A stretch of DNA of 17,055 nucleotides. Origin: DUVT01 sp041675865 (GTDB taxonomy: Bacteria; Bacillota_I; Bacilli_A; ML615J-28; CAG-698). How positions within the stretch are numbered: position 1 is the first letter of the stretch; every line of letters starts with the position of its first letter. Location: assembly GCA_041675865.1 (NCBI GenBank), contig JBAYTA010000035.1:1-17055 (forward strand). The letters are read 5' to 3'. Below the pieces are notes generated by a model that saw nothing but the letters and a program-made list of their open reading frames with translations, was not told the origin of the DNA and did no database searches. The position numbers and the translations under genes are program-made. This document shows positions 1 to 7,974 of the stretch, piece after piece.

Positions 1-23
1 AATTAATGTAGCAGTCATTTTTT

Positions 24-2444
24 TTATTTATATTTAATATTTGCTTCTTTAGTTTCAATTGTTAATTCTAAGAATCTAACATAATCATTAACTGTAAAAT
101 CATCATGATGTATTGTTACATCTAGATCTTTTAATGCTTTATATGAAACTAATTGCAGTTTATTATTACTTGATAATTCAGTATAAATTGGTTTGAAATA
201 TGTGCTTAGAGCTGTTTTAAGTCTAGAAGTAAGTTTTGATGAATTATTATCTTTAATATATTCAATCGCATCTTCTAGAGTAGGAAGAACTTTTCCATCA
301 GCATATTCTACAATTGGAGTAGTTTTTGTATTTACATATACGTGGTAACCAAAATCAGTTACTAAGTATTCATAATCACCGTTCTCATCTTTTGTAGAGC
401 CATATACTACTATTTCTTCACTATCATCATTAGCATCCCAAATAGCTTTTGCAGCATCATTAAATTCTTTAACCATTCTACCATTTGTGAAAGTACCAAG
501 ATCTTGGAATAAACCAACTAAACCAGCTGATTTAAATTTAGATACTTCGATACCATTGAATGTATAGCTTACACCATCCACTACTGGTTGACTCTCAGCA
601 GGAACACCTGCAACAAAGTATGGAGCTCTATTAAATGCATTTTGTACATTTTGAATTTTCTTAGATGCATCATCAGTAATTTCTTCATTGTTGATATAAT
701 CCATAACTTGAGTATAGAAATCTTTAGCTAATTCGACTTGTTCTGCTGTCCAATCTTCTGGATTAACAGGATTTGAATTTGCATCATTAACAGTAATTAA
801 TAAATGCACACCAGTTACATTAAAATATTCTGCAACCATTTTATCCATTTGGTCTTTATAAAATACCCATCTAGGATCACTAACTGTTGCACCTTCTAGG
901 CCAGCAAGTTTCTTAGCATATGTATCTTTTACATCTTGGAATAAGAAGAAACGTTCTAATTCTAAATCACTATTAGCACCATATACTTCTTTAATGAATT
1001 TAGCCCAACCAATTTTTGCTGGATATCCATTTTCAGCATACATATCATCTTCAAAATTACTCTTTTCATCTTTAATAGATTGTTGAATAATTGTCCATTT
1101 TGTAGAGTCTAAAACTTTTTTATCTTTAAAACTATATACTGTATTAATATCAAGATTATCTAAAAAACGATTAAATTCAATTTCACTAATAGCAGAACTA
1201 ATACCATAGTTTCTATTCATTGCTGTGAATAATTCATCAGCATTGTATTCTTTAAGATCTGTTTTTGCTACTAAGAATTTATCTGTCTTTTTACTATTAA
1301 ATTCTAAATCAACAGTTTCAGCTAATTCATTAAAGTAATAAATGAAATCAGTATCAAACAATTGAATATTGTTTGCCATTCTTAATTTCACAATCTCACT
1401 ATTAACATAATTACTAGTTACTCTTTGAGTAATTAAACCTTCTCTTACGTTTTCTTTTTCAGTTTCAAAATCATATTTAATATGATTAATCTTCATATAT
1501 AAAGAATGTCTAGCACCACTCTTATAAACTTGTGGTGATTTTGTATAGAAGTTTTCGCCCTCACCATAGTTAACAAATGTATCTAATGCTTTTTGAATTG
1601 CACTTTCATAGATAGCTATATCTCTATATAAATAATGTAATTTATCTAAATTATCTAGATTAAATTCAATCTCACCAGCTACTACACTATATTCTACATC
1701 TTCATTTAAAGCTAGAGCTTCTTCATATTTATGAGAATTTACCATATTGTATAATTTGATAAACATTTCTGCAACTTGTGAATCATTTAATGTATCACCA
1801 TTTGCAAATACAATATTATTACCGCTAAATTTATATCCTAATTGTTTTAGAGAATTTTCAAGCATTCTTAGTGAATCAAATGATACAACTATTGCATGGT
1901 ATTCATCTCTAAAATTATTATTGAAATAATTTTTTAATTCAGTTTCAGTAAAATCTTTTTCTTCTAATTGTTTAATAAATCTATCTTTCGCATATGCTTC
2001 TTTGACTAACATAAGTTTATAATAAGCAAAAACATCTGCTTCTGTACTTAGTCCATATTCAGAAAATAATTTATCATAATGTTCTTCAATTATTTCATAT
2101 TTTTCTTCTTCAGTTAAATCTTCATCGCCATTTGGGAAGATATCTTTATTAATTCTTTCATTAACTTCTGCTTCTGTTACTAAATCCCAATAACTTGTAC
2201 CATTTGAGTTTTTAGTGTTTTTAAGCAGATCAGTGTCAATCAAATCCATTAGCATCGAAAAGCCAACTTGTCCTTTTAGAACTTCATAAACTTTTCCTTT
2301 AGAAACTGTATAAGTATAATTTCCTTCTTTTACAGTCATATAGTCAGCATCTGGATCAGATATTGTCGGATTTTTTTCAGAACCACAAGCATTTAAGAAT
2401 AAAACACTTGCTAGTAGCATTACTATAAATAGTATTTTTTTCAT
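24..2444 (-). CDS. Large lipoprotein with two tandem PrsA/SurA-like foldase units
   Basis: Predicted 806-residue extracytoplasmic lipoprotein. The N-terminus is a lipoprotein signal: MKK, a hydrophobic stretch, then the lipobox LNAC with Cys20 as the lipidation site. The body looks like two copies of a PrsA/SurA-like unit. Unit 1 has a helical N-domain (about residues 33-175) and a weak parvulin-like domain (about 181-322, opening HAIVV and closing MKINHI). Unit 2 has a helical part (about 400-540) and a second parvulin-like domain (about 545-706, opening HLLITV and closing GYHVYV). PrsA-type proteins help secreted proteins fold outside the membrane; isomerase activity is doubtful here because the domains are divergent. 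The start is ATG with AAGGAG 5 nt upstream. It lies 23 nt after yycJ with no terminator between, so the two form an operon. It is a paralogue of the protein at 3356-6019, sharing FPNG, AYAKD, SK-[FY]-KSAGL and GYHVY blocks. The fold assignment is inferred from pattern only. Confidence 0.6.
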   Translation of the reverse strand: MKKILFIVMLLASVLFLNACGSEKNPTISDPDADYMTVKEGNYTYTVSKGKVYEVLKGQVGFSMLMDLIDTDLLKNTKNSNGTSYWDLVTEAEVNERINKDIFPNGDEDLTEEEKYEIIEEHYDKLFSEYGLSTEADVFAYYKLMLVKEAYAKDRFIKQLEEKDFTETELKNYFNNNFRDEYHAIVVSFDSLRMLENSLKQLGYKFSGNNIVFANGDTLNDSQVAEMFIKLYNMVNSHKYEEALALNEDVEYSVVAGEIEFNLDNLDKLHYLYRDIAIYESAIQKALDTFVNYGEGENFYTKSPQVYKSGARHSLYMKINHIKYDFETEKENVREGLITQRVTSNYVNSEIVKLRMANNIQLFDTDFIYYFNELAETVDLEFNSKKTDKFLVAKTDLKEYNADELFTAMNRNYGISSAISEIEFNRFLDNLDINTVYSFKDKKVLDSTKWTIIQQSIKDEKSNFEDDMYAENGYPAKIGWAKFIKEVYGANSDLELERFFLFQDVKDTYAKKLAGLEGATVSDPRWVFYKDQMDKMVAEYFNVTGVHLLITVNDANSNPVNPEDWTAEQVELAKDFYTQVMDYINNEEITDDASKKIQNVQNAFNRAPYFVAGVPAESQPVVDGVSYTFNGIEVSKFKSAGLVGLFQDLGTFTNGRMVKEFNDAAKAIWDANDDSEEIVVYGSTKDENGDYEYLVTDFGYHVYVNTKTTPIVEYADGKVLPTLEDAIEYIKDNNSSKLTSRLKTALSTYFKPIYTELSSNNKLQLVSYKALKDLDVTIHHDDFTVNDYVRFLELTIETKEANIKYK

Positions 2445-2467
2445 ATTAACTCCTTCTTGAGAATATC

Positions 2468-3244
2468 TTATATTTGATATAATTCTGATGCTTCATATTG
2501 CGAAGCTATTTCAATCTCAGTATTGCTTATTTTTTTAACTTCATCAATAACATCTCTTTGAACAATTTCGATGCTATTACAGTCTTCACTTAAATGAGCA
2601 AGTAAAACAATTTTATGTCTTTCATTTAATATTGTTGATAATATTTGCATACATATGTGGTTTGACATATGTCCTTTTGGTGATAATATCCTATGCTTTA
2701 ACTGTAGATGACGATCACTTTCCATTAACATTGTAATATCGTGATTACATTCAATAATTAAAGCATCGATATCTTTTAAAATATTTATATACTGAAGTGG
2801 TAAAAATCCAGTATCAGTTATATATGCTAGTCTTTTATCATCATTAATAAATATAAAACCAAAAATATTAGCACTATCATGTGATAGCTTCATAGTTAAT
2901 ATTTCTAAATCTTTAATCTTATATTTAGTATTTTCTTCTATAAATTTTACTTTAATATCACCAAGACTATTTTTAACAGTATTTGATAGATTATCAAATG
3001 ATAATTCATTTATATATAAAATTGCTTTAGTCTTTTTTAAAAATGTTCCAAGGAATTTCACATGATCAGAATGTTCGTGTGAGATTACAATTGCATCAAC
3101 ATTTTCAAAATCTATTTCTTTATTATTAATTCTATTTGTTGCTTCTTTAAAAGAAATACCAACATCTAAAATGACTTTAGTTTGCTTTGTTTCTATATAA
3201 AGCATATTTCCCTTAGATCCGCTACTTATTGTACAAAACTTCAT
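2468..3244 (-). CDS. yycJ: YycJ/WalJ-family metallo-beta-lactamase fold hydrolase
   Basis: 258-residue cytoplasmic metallo-hydrolase of the YycJ (WalJ) family. It begins with the family signature SSGSKGN (residues 8-14). The metal site HEHSDH is at 56-61, and further ligands are probably His122 (SHD), Asp144 (TDTG), His168 and His217. Known members are putative phosphodiesterases or nucleases. In many Firmicutes yycJ sits in the walRK two-component operon and is linked to coordinating cell-wall synthesis with division or replication. Here no walRK is present in the window; the neighbours are two foldase-like envelope proteins. The ATG start has GAGGT 7 nt upstream and a good sigma-A promoter further up. 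The downstream lipoprotein gene begins 23 nt after the stop, so they are probably co-transcribed. Length is normal for the family. Family assignment is confident; the substrate is unknown. Confidence 0.88.
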   Translation of the reverse strand: MKFCTISSGSKGNMLYIETKQTKVILDVGISFKEATNRINNKEIDFENVDAIVISHEHSDHVKFLGTFLKKTKAILYINELSFDNLSNTVKNSLGDIKVKFIEENTKYKIKDLEILTMKLSHDSANIFGFIFINDDKRLAYITDTGFLPLQYINILKDIDALIIECNHDITMLMESDRHLQLKHRILSPKGHMSNHICMQILSTILNERHKIVLLAHLSEDCNSIEIVQRDVIDEVKKISNTEIEIASQYEASELYQI

Positions 3245-3268
3245 TAATCATACCTCAGTTTCCTTATA

Positions 3269-3297
3269 ATTATACACAGTTAAACAAAATATTACAA
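3269..3297 (-). promoter_or_regulatory. Sigma-A promoter of the yycJ-lipoprotein operon
   Basis: On the minus strand a -35 box TTGTAA (3292-3297) and a perfect -10 box TATAAT (3269-3274) are separated by 17 nt. They lie between the terminator of the upstream gene and the yycJ ribosome binding site (GAGGT at 3252-3256), giving a leader of roughly 20 nt. Confidence 0.75.
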
Positions 3298-3320
3298 GGA
3301 TTTTTACTTTGGTTGCTTCT

Positions 3321-3352
3321 TTAAAATAAAGACCTTGAGATCAAGGTCTTTA
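3321..3352 (-). terminator. Rho-independent terminator after the large foldase-like gene
   Basis: A perfect 10-bp stem AAAGACCTTG with a 4-nt loop (3328-3351) starts 5 nt after the stop codon of the gene ending at 3356. On the minus strand it is followed by a T-rich stretch (ATTTT). This separates the gene from the yycJ promoter. Confidence 0.8.
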
Positions 3353-3355
3353 TGC

Positions 3356-6019
3356 TTATTCTTGCTCATTAATATAAGTTAAGCTATCTTCATAAATTTC
3401 AATAACTTCATTCAAGAATGAATTGAATTCTGCTTCTGAATAATTGTTAACCTTAAAGTCTAAATCTATTTCTTGCATTTGCTTGTATAGAATTATTGAC
3501 AAGTTTGAACCACCTACGATTTCGTTTCTAATAGGATTGAAATATTTAGTAACAGCATCTTTCATTGCTTGAGTAAATTCAGTTTCAGTTATATTGCCTT
3601 CTAAGTCATATAACTTATTAGATGCATTATCTTTCGCAATTGTTTTAATCATTTCAAGTGTCGGTAAAATATGCTTTTCTTCTTCACCTGTATAATTCCA
3701 TGTTGGAGCATCTACGATTGAAGTATTTATATATACATGGTATCCTGTTTTACTAACTAAGTATTCGTATTCACTAGAACCAAATGTATATCCATAACGT
3801 ACTTCAGTAGTTGAACCTACAGGAAGTGAATTAAATATTTCTTTAGCAACTTCATGTAATCTTTCAGGATTAGCATCAGTAACACTTGATGTGTTGCTTA
3901 ATTGACTTACTCTTAGGAATTCAATATTAAGTCCTGCAGATTTATACTTAGAAACTTCAATTGTATAAATTCCTTCTTCTTCGATAACATAAGGATTACC
4001 TTCTAATTCAGGTTGAGCCTCTACATCTTGTTCTAAACTTGCAAGGAATCTTGGTGCATCTTTAAACTTAGTAACAAGAGCATTTAAGTTTGCGTCATAA
4101 TCTCCTGCTTCAGCATCAATATATTCCCATACTTTTCCATATAACTCTTCAGCATACTCTGTTTGTAGGTCTGTCCATTCTTCTTGTGGAACATAATTAC
4201 CAGCTTCATCTTTTACAGATATTAAAAGTTGTAGTCCGTTTACAGAGAAGTAATCATCTTTAATCTTTTCCATATACTCTTTAACTTCTAGCCATTTTGC
4301 ACTAGTTTCAGTTAACTCTTCAACATCTAATAATGATGAAGCAAAGTCACTTCTTAAACGAGTATATAGTAATGTATACATTAATCCTTCTATATCACTA
4401 ACACCATAATAATCTCTTAGGAAGTTCTTCCAACCATATGTTGGAGGATATGAAGAATAACCACCTGCTAAGAAAATGTTCTTTTCATTAACTGTAGCAT
4501 TTCTTACTTCTTCCCATTTTTCTTTATCAAGAACTCTTTGTCCTTGTGTTAAATCTGGTGTGTAATAATCATAAATTTTATTAAGTTCAGCAGAGTTTAA
4601 GAATCTTAAATAATTTATTTCACTTGCTATTAAGCTCATTCCATAATATTTATCCATTGTTGCAAATAAACTATCTGCTGTAATATCTAAATCTTTAACT
4701 TTCGCAATTATTTTTTCATCTTCTGCTTTAGTTTTTTTGAATTCAAAATTATTTCCTTCCACAAGGTTAACATAATTTTCTTCTAAAACAGGATCCAAAA
4801 TTTCAAATTTATTGCTTTCTCTTAGTTCCATCATTTTTTTAGAGATATAAGCATCTGTTAATTCTTCTTCAAATAAGATTTCATAAATTTCATCTCTTAC
4901 TGTAGAAAGTTCAGGAACTAATTCTGCTTTAATCTTTAAAATATATACATGTAATTTTCCGTCATAAACACGAGGTTCAGCGGTATACCATTTGTTAGAA
5001 GTTGAGTCTGGTGCATATGATTGCATTCCTTTTAAGAAGTTTTCGACTTGCTTGCTGATATTTGCAACTTCTTGGTTTGTGAAATGAAGTTTGTTCATTG
5101 CAGCGTTTTCTTCATCTTCTTCAAATGAACTATTAAATGTTAATTTATTTTCATCATCATAGCTAAATTGAACATCATCAACCAAAGTTAATCTATTAGT
5201 TGGATAATCTTCGATAAATCTTGCATAGAATGTATTATACATTTCAATGAAAGCTTCTGCTATTTCTGTTGGAGTTAAAGCAGTTTCATCTTCATCATTC
5301 TTAACTAAATTAGCATAAGAACCACTCTTTGAATCTTCATCTACTTTTAAGCCAACTTGTTCTAAAGCAAGTTTTGCTTCAACAGCTGATTGGAAAGGAA
5401 TAATGATAGCCCAATATGCAGGAAGGTAATTTGCTTTATGTTTTGTTTCGTAATCTGATTCTTTAAAGAAAGGATCTAATGAATCATCTTCTTCAGCCAA
5501 TTTATTTACGCGTTCGATTTCTTCTGTTAATTTATCTTTTGCATAAGCTCTTTTAGCTAAAGTTAATTTATGATAATCTCTTACTTCAGCTACGCTTCTT
5601 AAACCAGAACCAACTGAAAGAGAACTATAGTACTCATCATACTTTTCTTGAATCTCATCTTCAGTTAAACCTTCTTTACCATTAGGGAATACTTGTTTAT
5701 CGATATCTTCATCGATTTGTTCATCAGTAACCTCATTTAGGTATTTACCATTTTCATGGTTTGTTAGAAGATGTCTATCTACTTGATCTAGTAAAACACG
5801 AAGGCCAACATTCTTTTTCAATTCATCATACATATATTTTTTAGATATATCATATGATCTTCCACCTTCATTAATTGTTAGATATACTCCGTCTTCATCA
5901 GTAATCGAAGGTACTAATTTATCTCTATTAATTACAGATGCGATAACTGCAGCACCTACAACTAGAAGTATAACTATTAATACTGGTATTGTCCTTTTAA
6001 ATATTTGAGAACTATTCAT
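3356..6019 (-). CDS. Large membrane-anchored protein with two tandem PrsA/SurA-like foldase units
   Basis: Predicted 887-residue protein with one N-terminal membrane segment (about residues 10-29, no lipobox cysteine) and a large extracytoplasmic part. It is collinear with the lipoprotein at 24-2444. Unit 1 has a helical N-domain (about 40-170) and a parvulin-like region (about 202-365, with AIIIPF and LKIKAEL edges). Unit 2 has a helical part (about 448-590) and a parvulin-like region (about 596-770, with LLISVKD and GYHVYI edges), then a helical tail. A role as an envelope chaperone/foldase is inferred. A GTG codon opens the frame at 6028, but AAGGAG abuts it directly and sits 8 nt before the ATG at 6019, so the ATG is taken as the start. 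The gene has its own extended -10 promoter and a strong terminator, so it appears monocistronic. It shares FPNG, AYAKDK, SKYKSAGL and YEYLV blocks with its paralogue. Confidence 0.6.
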   Translation of the reverse strand: MNSSQIFKRTIPVLIVILLVVGAAVIASVINRDKLVPSITDEDGVYLTINEGGRSYDISKKYMYDELKKNVGLRVLLDQVDRHLLTNHENGKYLNEVTDEQIDEDIDKQVFPNGKEGLTEDEIQEKYDEYYSSLSVGSGLRSVAEVRDYHKLTLAKRAYAKDKLTEEIERVNKLAEEDDSLDPFFKESDYETKHKANYLPAYWAIIIPFQSAVEAKLALEQVGLKVDEDSKSGSYANLVKNDEDETALTPTEIAEAFIEMYNTFYARFIEDYPTNRLTLVDDVQFSYDDENKLTFNSSFEEDEENAAMNKLHFTNQEVANISKQVENFLKGMQSYAPDSTSNKWYTAEPRVYDGKLHVYILKIKAELVPELSTVRDEIYEILFEEELTDAYISKKMMELRESNKFEILDPVLEENYVNLVEGNNFEFKKTKAEDEKIIAKVKDLDITADSLFATMDKYYGMSLIASEINYLRFLNSAELNKIYDYYTPDLTQGQRVLDKEKWEEVRNATVNEKNIFLAGGYSSYPPTYGWKNFLRDYYGVSDIEGLMYTLLYTRLRSDFASSLLDVEELTETSAKWLEVKEYMEKIKDDYFSVNGLQLLISVKDEAGNYVPQEEWTDLQTEYAEELYGKVWEYIDAEAGDYDANLNALVTKFKDAPRFLASLEQDVEAQPELEGNPYVIEEEGIYTIEVSKYKSAGLNIEFLRVSQLSNTSSVTDANPERLHEVAKEIFNSLPVGSTTEVRYGYTFGSSEYEYLVSKTGYHVYINTSIVDAPTWNYTGEEEKHILPTLEMIKTIAKDNASNKLYDLEGNITETEFTQAMKDAVTKYFNPIRNEIVGGSNLSIILYKQMQEIDLDFKVNNYSEAEFNSFLNEVIEIYEDSLTYINEQE

Positions 6020-6055
6020 TTTATTCACTCCTTAATACTGTTTTAAATGATATAT

Positions 6056-6064
6056 ATTATAACA
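6056..6064 (-). promoter_or_regulatory. Extended -10 promoter of the 887-residue foldase-like gene
   Basis: The minus strand reads TGTTATAAT, an extended -10 element ending about 36 nt before the ATG at 6019. No convincing -35 hexamer is seen 17 nt upstream, which is tolerated in extended -10 promoters. The transcript would include the AAGGAG site. Confidence 0.55.
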
Positions 6065-6211
6065 TAAGATTATAATTAATAATCATCATAAAAATTGTTT
6101 TCTTTATTTATACCTAATATCTAATTAGCAACGTATATATTTTACTACTTTTTAATTCAAAAGTAAATGTTTTTTTTATTTATTGTAGACAATAATGAAA
6201 GCATTAACCAT

Positions 6212-6250
6212 TAAAAGCAAAAAAAGATAGAGAATCACTTCTCTACCTTT
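6212..6250 (-). terminator. Terminator of the candidate small RNA
   Basis: A 12-bp stem (6223-6234 with 6239-6250, 4-nt loop) carries a G-U pair on the minus-strand RNA, whereas the plus-strand RNA would have an A-C mismatch there. It is followed on the minus strand by seven T residues (6219-6225) and then GCTTTT. The orientation is therefore minus. Confidence 0.8.
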
Positions 6251-6348
6251 CATAGGAATTGGGAATTAAGGGAGTTCACAAAAGAAAGAGGGTTTTTTAT
6301 GAACTGTCTTTTTTGTTAAGATAACTAATATATTATCTATCTAAAGAC
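6212..6348 (-). ncRNA. Candidate trans-acting small RNA with C-rich single-stranded linker
   Basis: The unit runs from a predicted start near 6348, just after a TATAAT box, to a strong terminator at 6219-6250, giving about 135 nt. The 5' part folds into a hairpin: GTCTTT pairs with AAAGAC (6343-6348 with 6306-6311), and an inner stem AGATAA/TTATCT sits at 6319-6338. The middle 6251-6300 looks unpaired and pyrimidine-rich with ACCCTC, CTCCC and TTCCC motifs. C-rich single-stranded motifs of this kind in Firmicutes sRNAs often pair with Shine-Dalgarno sequences (known for RsaE/RoxS-type RNAs). No known RNA family was recognised. It could instead be a long leader with attenuator for the gene starting at 6019, but that gene has its own promoter. 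Confidence 0.5.
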
Positions 6349-6354
6349 AAGTCT

Positions 6355-6384
6355 ATTATAAACTATCAACAATTTGCTTGTAAA
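6355..6384 (-). promoter_or_regulatory. Promoter of the candidate small RNA
   Basis: Minus-strand -35 TTTACA (6379-6384) and -10 TATAAT (6355-6360) with an 18-nt spacer. No coding region follows before the terminator at 6212-6250. Confidence 0.6.
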
Positions 6385-6494
6385 TGATTCTTTGAAAAAA
6401 AGTAAATTTTTTTTATTTTTTTTATTTTTAGTTTAGCGAATCTTGTCGCAGTTTAGCAGTTATTAATTTATCTAGGAAAATAAAGTTATAAACA

Positions 6495-6524
6495 ATTGAA
6501 AAAAGTAATCAACCGATTACTTTT
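6495..6524 (-). terminator. Terminator overlapping the 3' end of the CorC-type gene
   Basis: A perfect 10-bp stem AAAAGTAATC with an AACC loop (6501-6524), followed on the minus strand by TTTTTTC. The stop codon (6517-6519) and last codons of the gene lie inside the hairpin. Confidence 0.82.
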
Positions 6525-7905
6525 CTTCTTTTTCTATATTATTGCTTTTTTCTGAATCATCCATTACTTTAATAACTTTTAATTCTAAAGCCCTAATTCT
6601 TTTATTTTTTACTGTTTTAATAATGAATTCTAGATCATATTTAATTTCTTCATCAGCATCTTCGATTATATTTTGATATCTAACTTTCATACCTTCAGCT
6701 GGTAAGCCACCAAGTAAACTATAGACAAACCCACCAACACTATTGTATTGAGTTTGAGGAATATCACCTAAGTTTAGATATTCAAATAAATCCTCTAATT
6801 CCATTTCTGGTGATAATCTATATGTATCCTCATCAATAATTTCAATATCTTCTAGTTCTTCTTCATCATATTCATCATAAATTTCGCCAACTAATTCTTC
6901 TAGTGCATCTTCCATAGTAACAATTCCACTTGTTCCACCATATTCATCAACAACAACTGCAAAATGTTTTTTAACTTTTTGAAATTCTTTTATTAAATCA
7001 TTTACTTTTGTTGATTCAGAAACAAACAATGGTTTAGATACAAGCTGTTCTATATTAACCTCTTGACCTTTTAATAATACTGTGAAGAAATCTTTCTCAC
7101 TTAAAATACCAATGATATTATCTTTATCTTCACGGTAAACAGGAACCCTTGAGAATTGGTTAACAAAAAAGACTTCTTTCATATCTTCTGTTTGCATAGA
7201 TTCTTCAATCGCTATAATATCTACTCTAGGAGTCATAATATCGTAAACTGTTCTTTCGTTTAGTCCTATAGCACTTTGAATTAATTCAGCATCTTCTTCA
7301 TCAAAAACACCTTCTGTTTCCATAGTATCAATAATTGATTCTAATTCTTCTTCGGTAACTTTTGGTGTTTGAATAACTTCTTGATTTTTCATAACCCTTT
7401 TCTTTATTTTAAGCATTAAATATGTAAGCGGATAAAATATCTTAAATAATGCATACATAATAGAAGAATTTTTTAATGCTGTTTTTTCAGGAGCAGCTAT
7501 TGCTTTTTGTTTTGGTAGGAAACTACCAAACAATATTATAATAAACGAAGTTATTAAAACTGTTGCAAGGGCTGATAAAAATATATCCAAAAATATATTG
7601 TACATAAAATACCCAGCAATAACAGTTGCAGTAATATCAACCAAACTATCACATATCCAAATAGTAACTAAAGCATTCTCTAGTTTATCTGACATATTGA
7701 CAGCATTTTTTGCACCTTTTTTCTTTTCTTCTAAATACGCTCTAAGTCTAAGCGGATTTGAACTCGAAAATGCTGCTTCAGTGGATGATAAAAATGCGGA
7801 TATGACTATTAATAAAATAAATACAATTATTAAAATTATGTTTAATGATAAATTATTTGTAAAAAAATTAAAATTCATTAATAAATTATACCTGAGCGGA
7901 ATCAA
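6517..7905 (-). CDS. CorC/HlyC-family CBS-domain membrane protein (CNNM-type)
   Basis: Membrane protein of about 462 residues with the classic order DUF21 (CNNM transmembrane) domain, CBS pair, CorC_HlyC domain. The DUF21 part (about 20-165) has hydrophobic helices and the STEAAFSSSNPLRLR signature near 41-55. The CBS pair spans about 215-335 (IMTPRVDI, FSRVPVYRED, VDEYGGTSGIVT). The C-terminal domain spans about 360-445 with YNSVGGFV. Family members are linked to magnesium/cobalt homeostasis or efflux; the old 'haemolysin' name is misleading. The start is taken as TTG at 7905 because AGAGGTG lies about 7 nt upstream. An ATG at 7878 is the alternative and has only a weak AGG at poor spacing. 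It has its own promoter and terminator. Substrate is unproven. Confidence 0.88.
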   Translation of the reverse strand: MIPLRYNLLMNFNFFTNNLSLNIILIIVFILLIVISAFLSSTEAAFSSSNPLRLRAYLEEKKKGAKNAVNMSDKLENALVTIWICDSLVDITATVIAGYFMYNIFLDIFLSALATVLITSFIIILFGSFLPKQKAIAAPEKTALKNSSIMYALFKIFYPLTYLMLKIKKRVMKNQEVIQTPKVTEEELESIIDTMETEGVFDEEDAELIQSAIGLNERTVYDIMTPRVDIIAIEESMQTEDMKEVFFVNQFSRVPVYREDKDNIIGILSEKDFFTVLLKGQEVNIEQLVSKPLFVSESTKVNDLIKEFQKVKKHFAVVVDEYGGTSGIVTMEDALEELVGEIYDEYDEEELEDIEIIDEDTYRLSPEMELEDLFEYLNLGDIPQTQYNSVGGFVYSLLGGLPAEGMKVRYQNIIEDADEEIKYDLEFIIKTVKNKRIRALELKVIKVMDDSEKSNNIEKEEK

Positions 7906-7935
7906 AAAATATACACCTCTTTTATTTGTTTATAA

Positions 7936-7965
7936 ATTATATCACAAATTATACTATTAAGTCTA
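7936..7965 (-). promoter_or_regulatory. Promoter of the CorC-type gene
   Basis: Minus-strand extended -10 TGATATAAT (7936-7944) with a -35-like TAGACT (7960-7965) at 18-nt spacing. It sits in the 69-nt gap after the YhaM-like gene, which shows no terminator hairpin, so read-through is also possible. Confidence 0.6.
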
Positions 7966-7974
7966 GTTTTCATC

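Larger units (their letters stand above)
6020..6516. other. 497-base non-coding region with a promoter, a small-RNA unit and two terminators
   Basis: No credible protein gene was found on either strand; only very short frames without good ribosome binding sites exist. From right to left it holds the corC terminator, an A/T-rich stretch, a promoter (6355-6384), a probable small RNA (6212-6348) ending in a terminator, another A/T-rich stretch, and the promoter of the gene at 3356-6019. Confidence 0.7.

Noticed and set aside
1747..1929. Plus-strand 60-codon open frame
   Set aside because: Lies wholly antisense inside the lipoprotein gene, has no ribosome binding site and no recognisable protein features.
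6251..6325. Plus-strand mini-ORF starting at the ATG near 6299 behind a GGG-containing stretch
   Set aside because: Encodes only six residues before TAA, with no promoter on that strand; the region is better explained by the minus-strand small RNA.
7598..7960. Plus-strand 120-codon open frame
   Set aside because: Antisense to the transmembrane part of the CorC-type gene and its promoter; its hydrophobic look is the mirror of AT-rich membrane codons.
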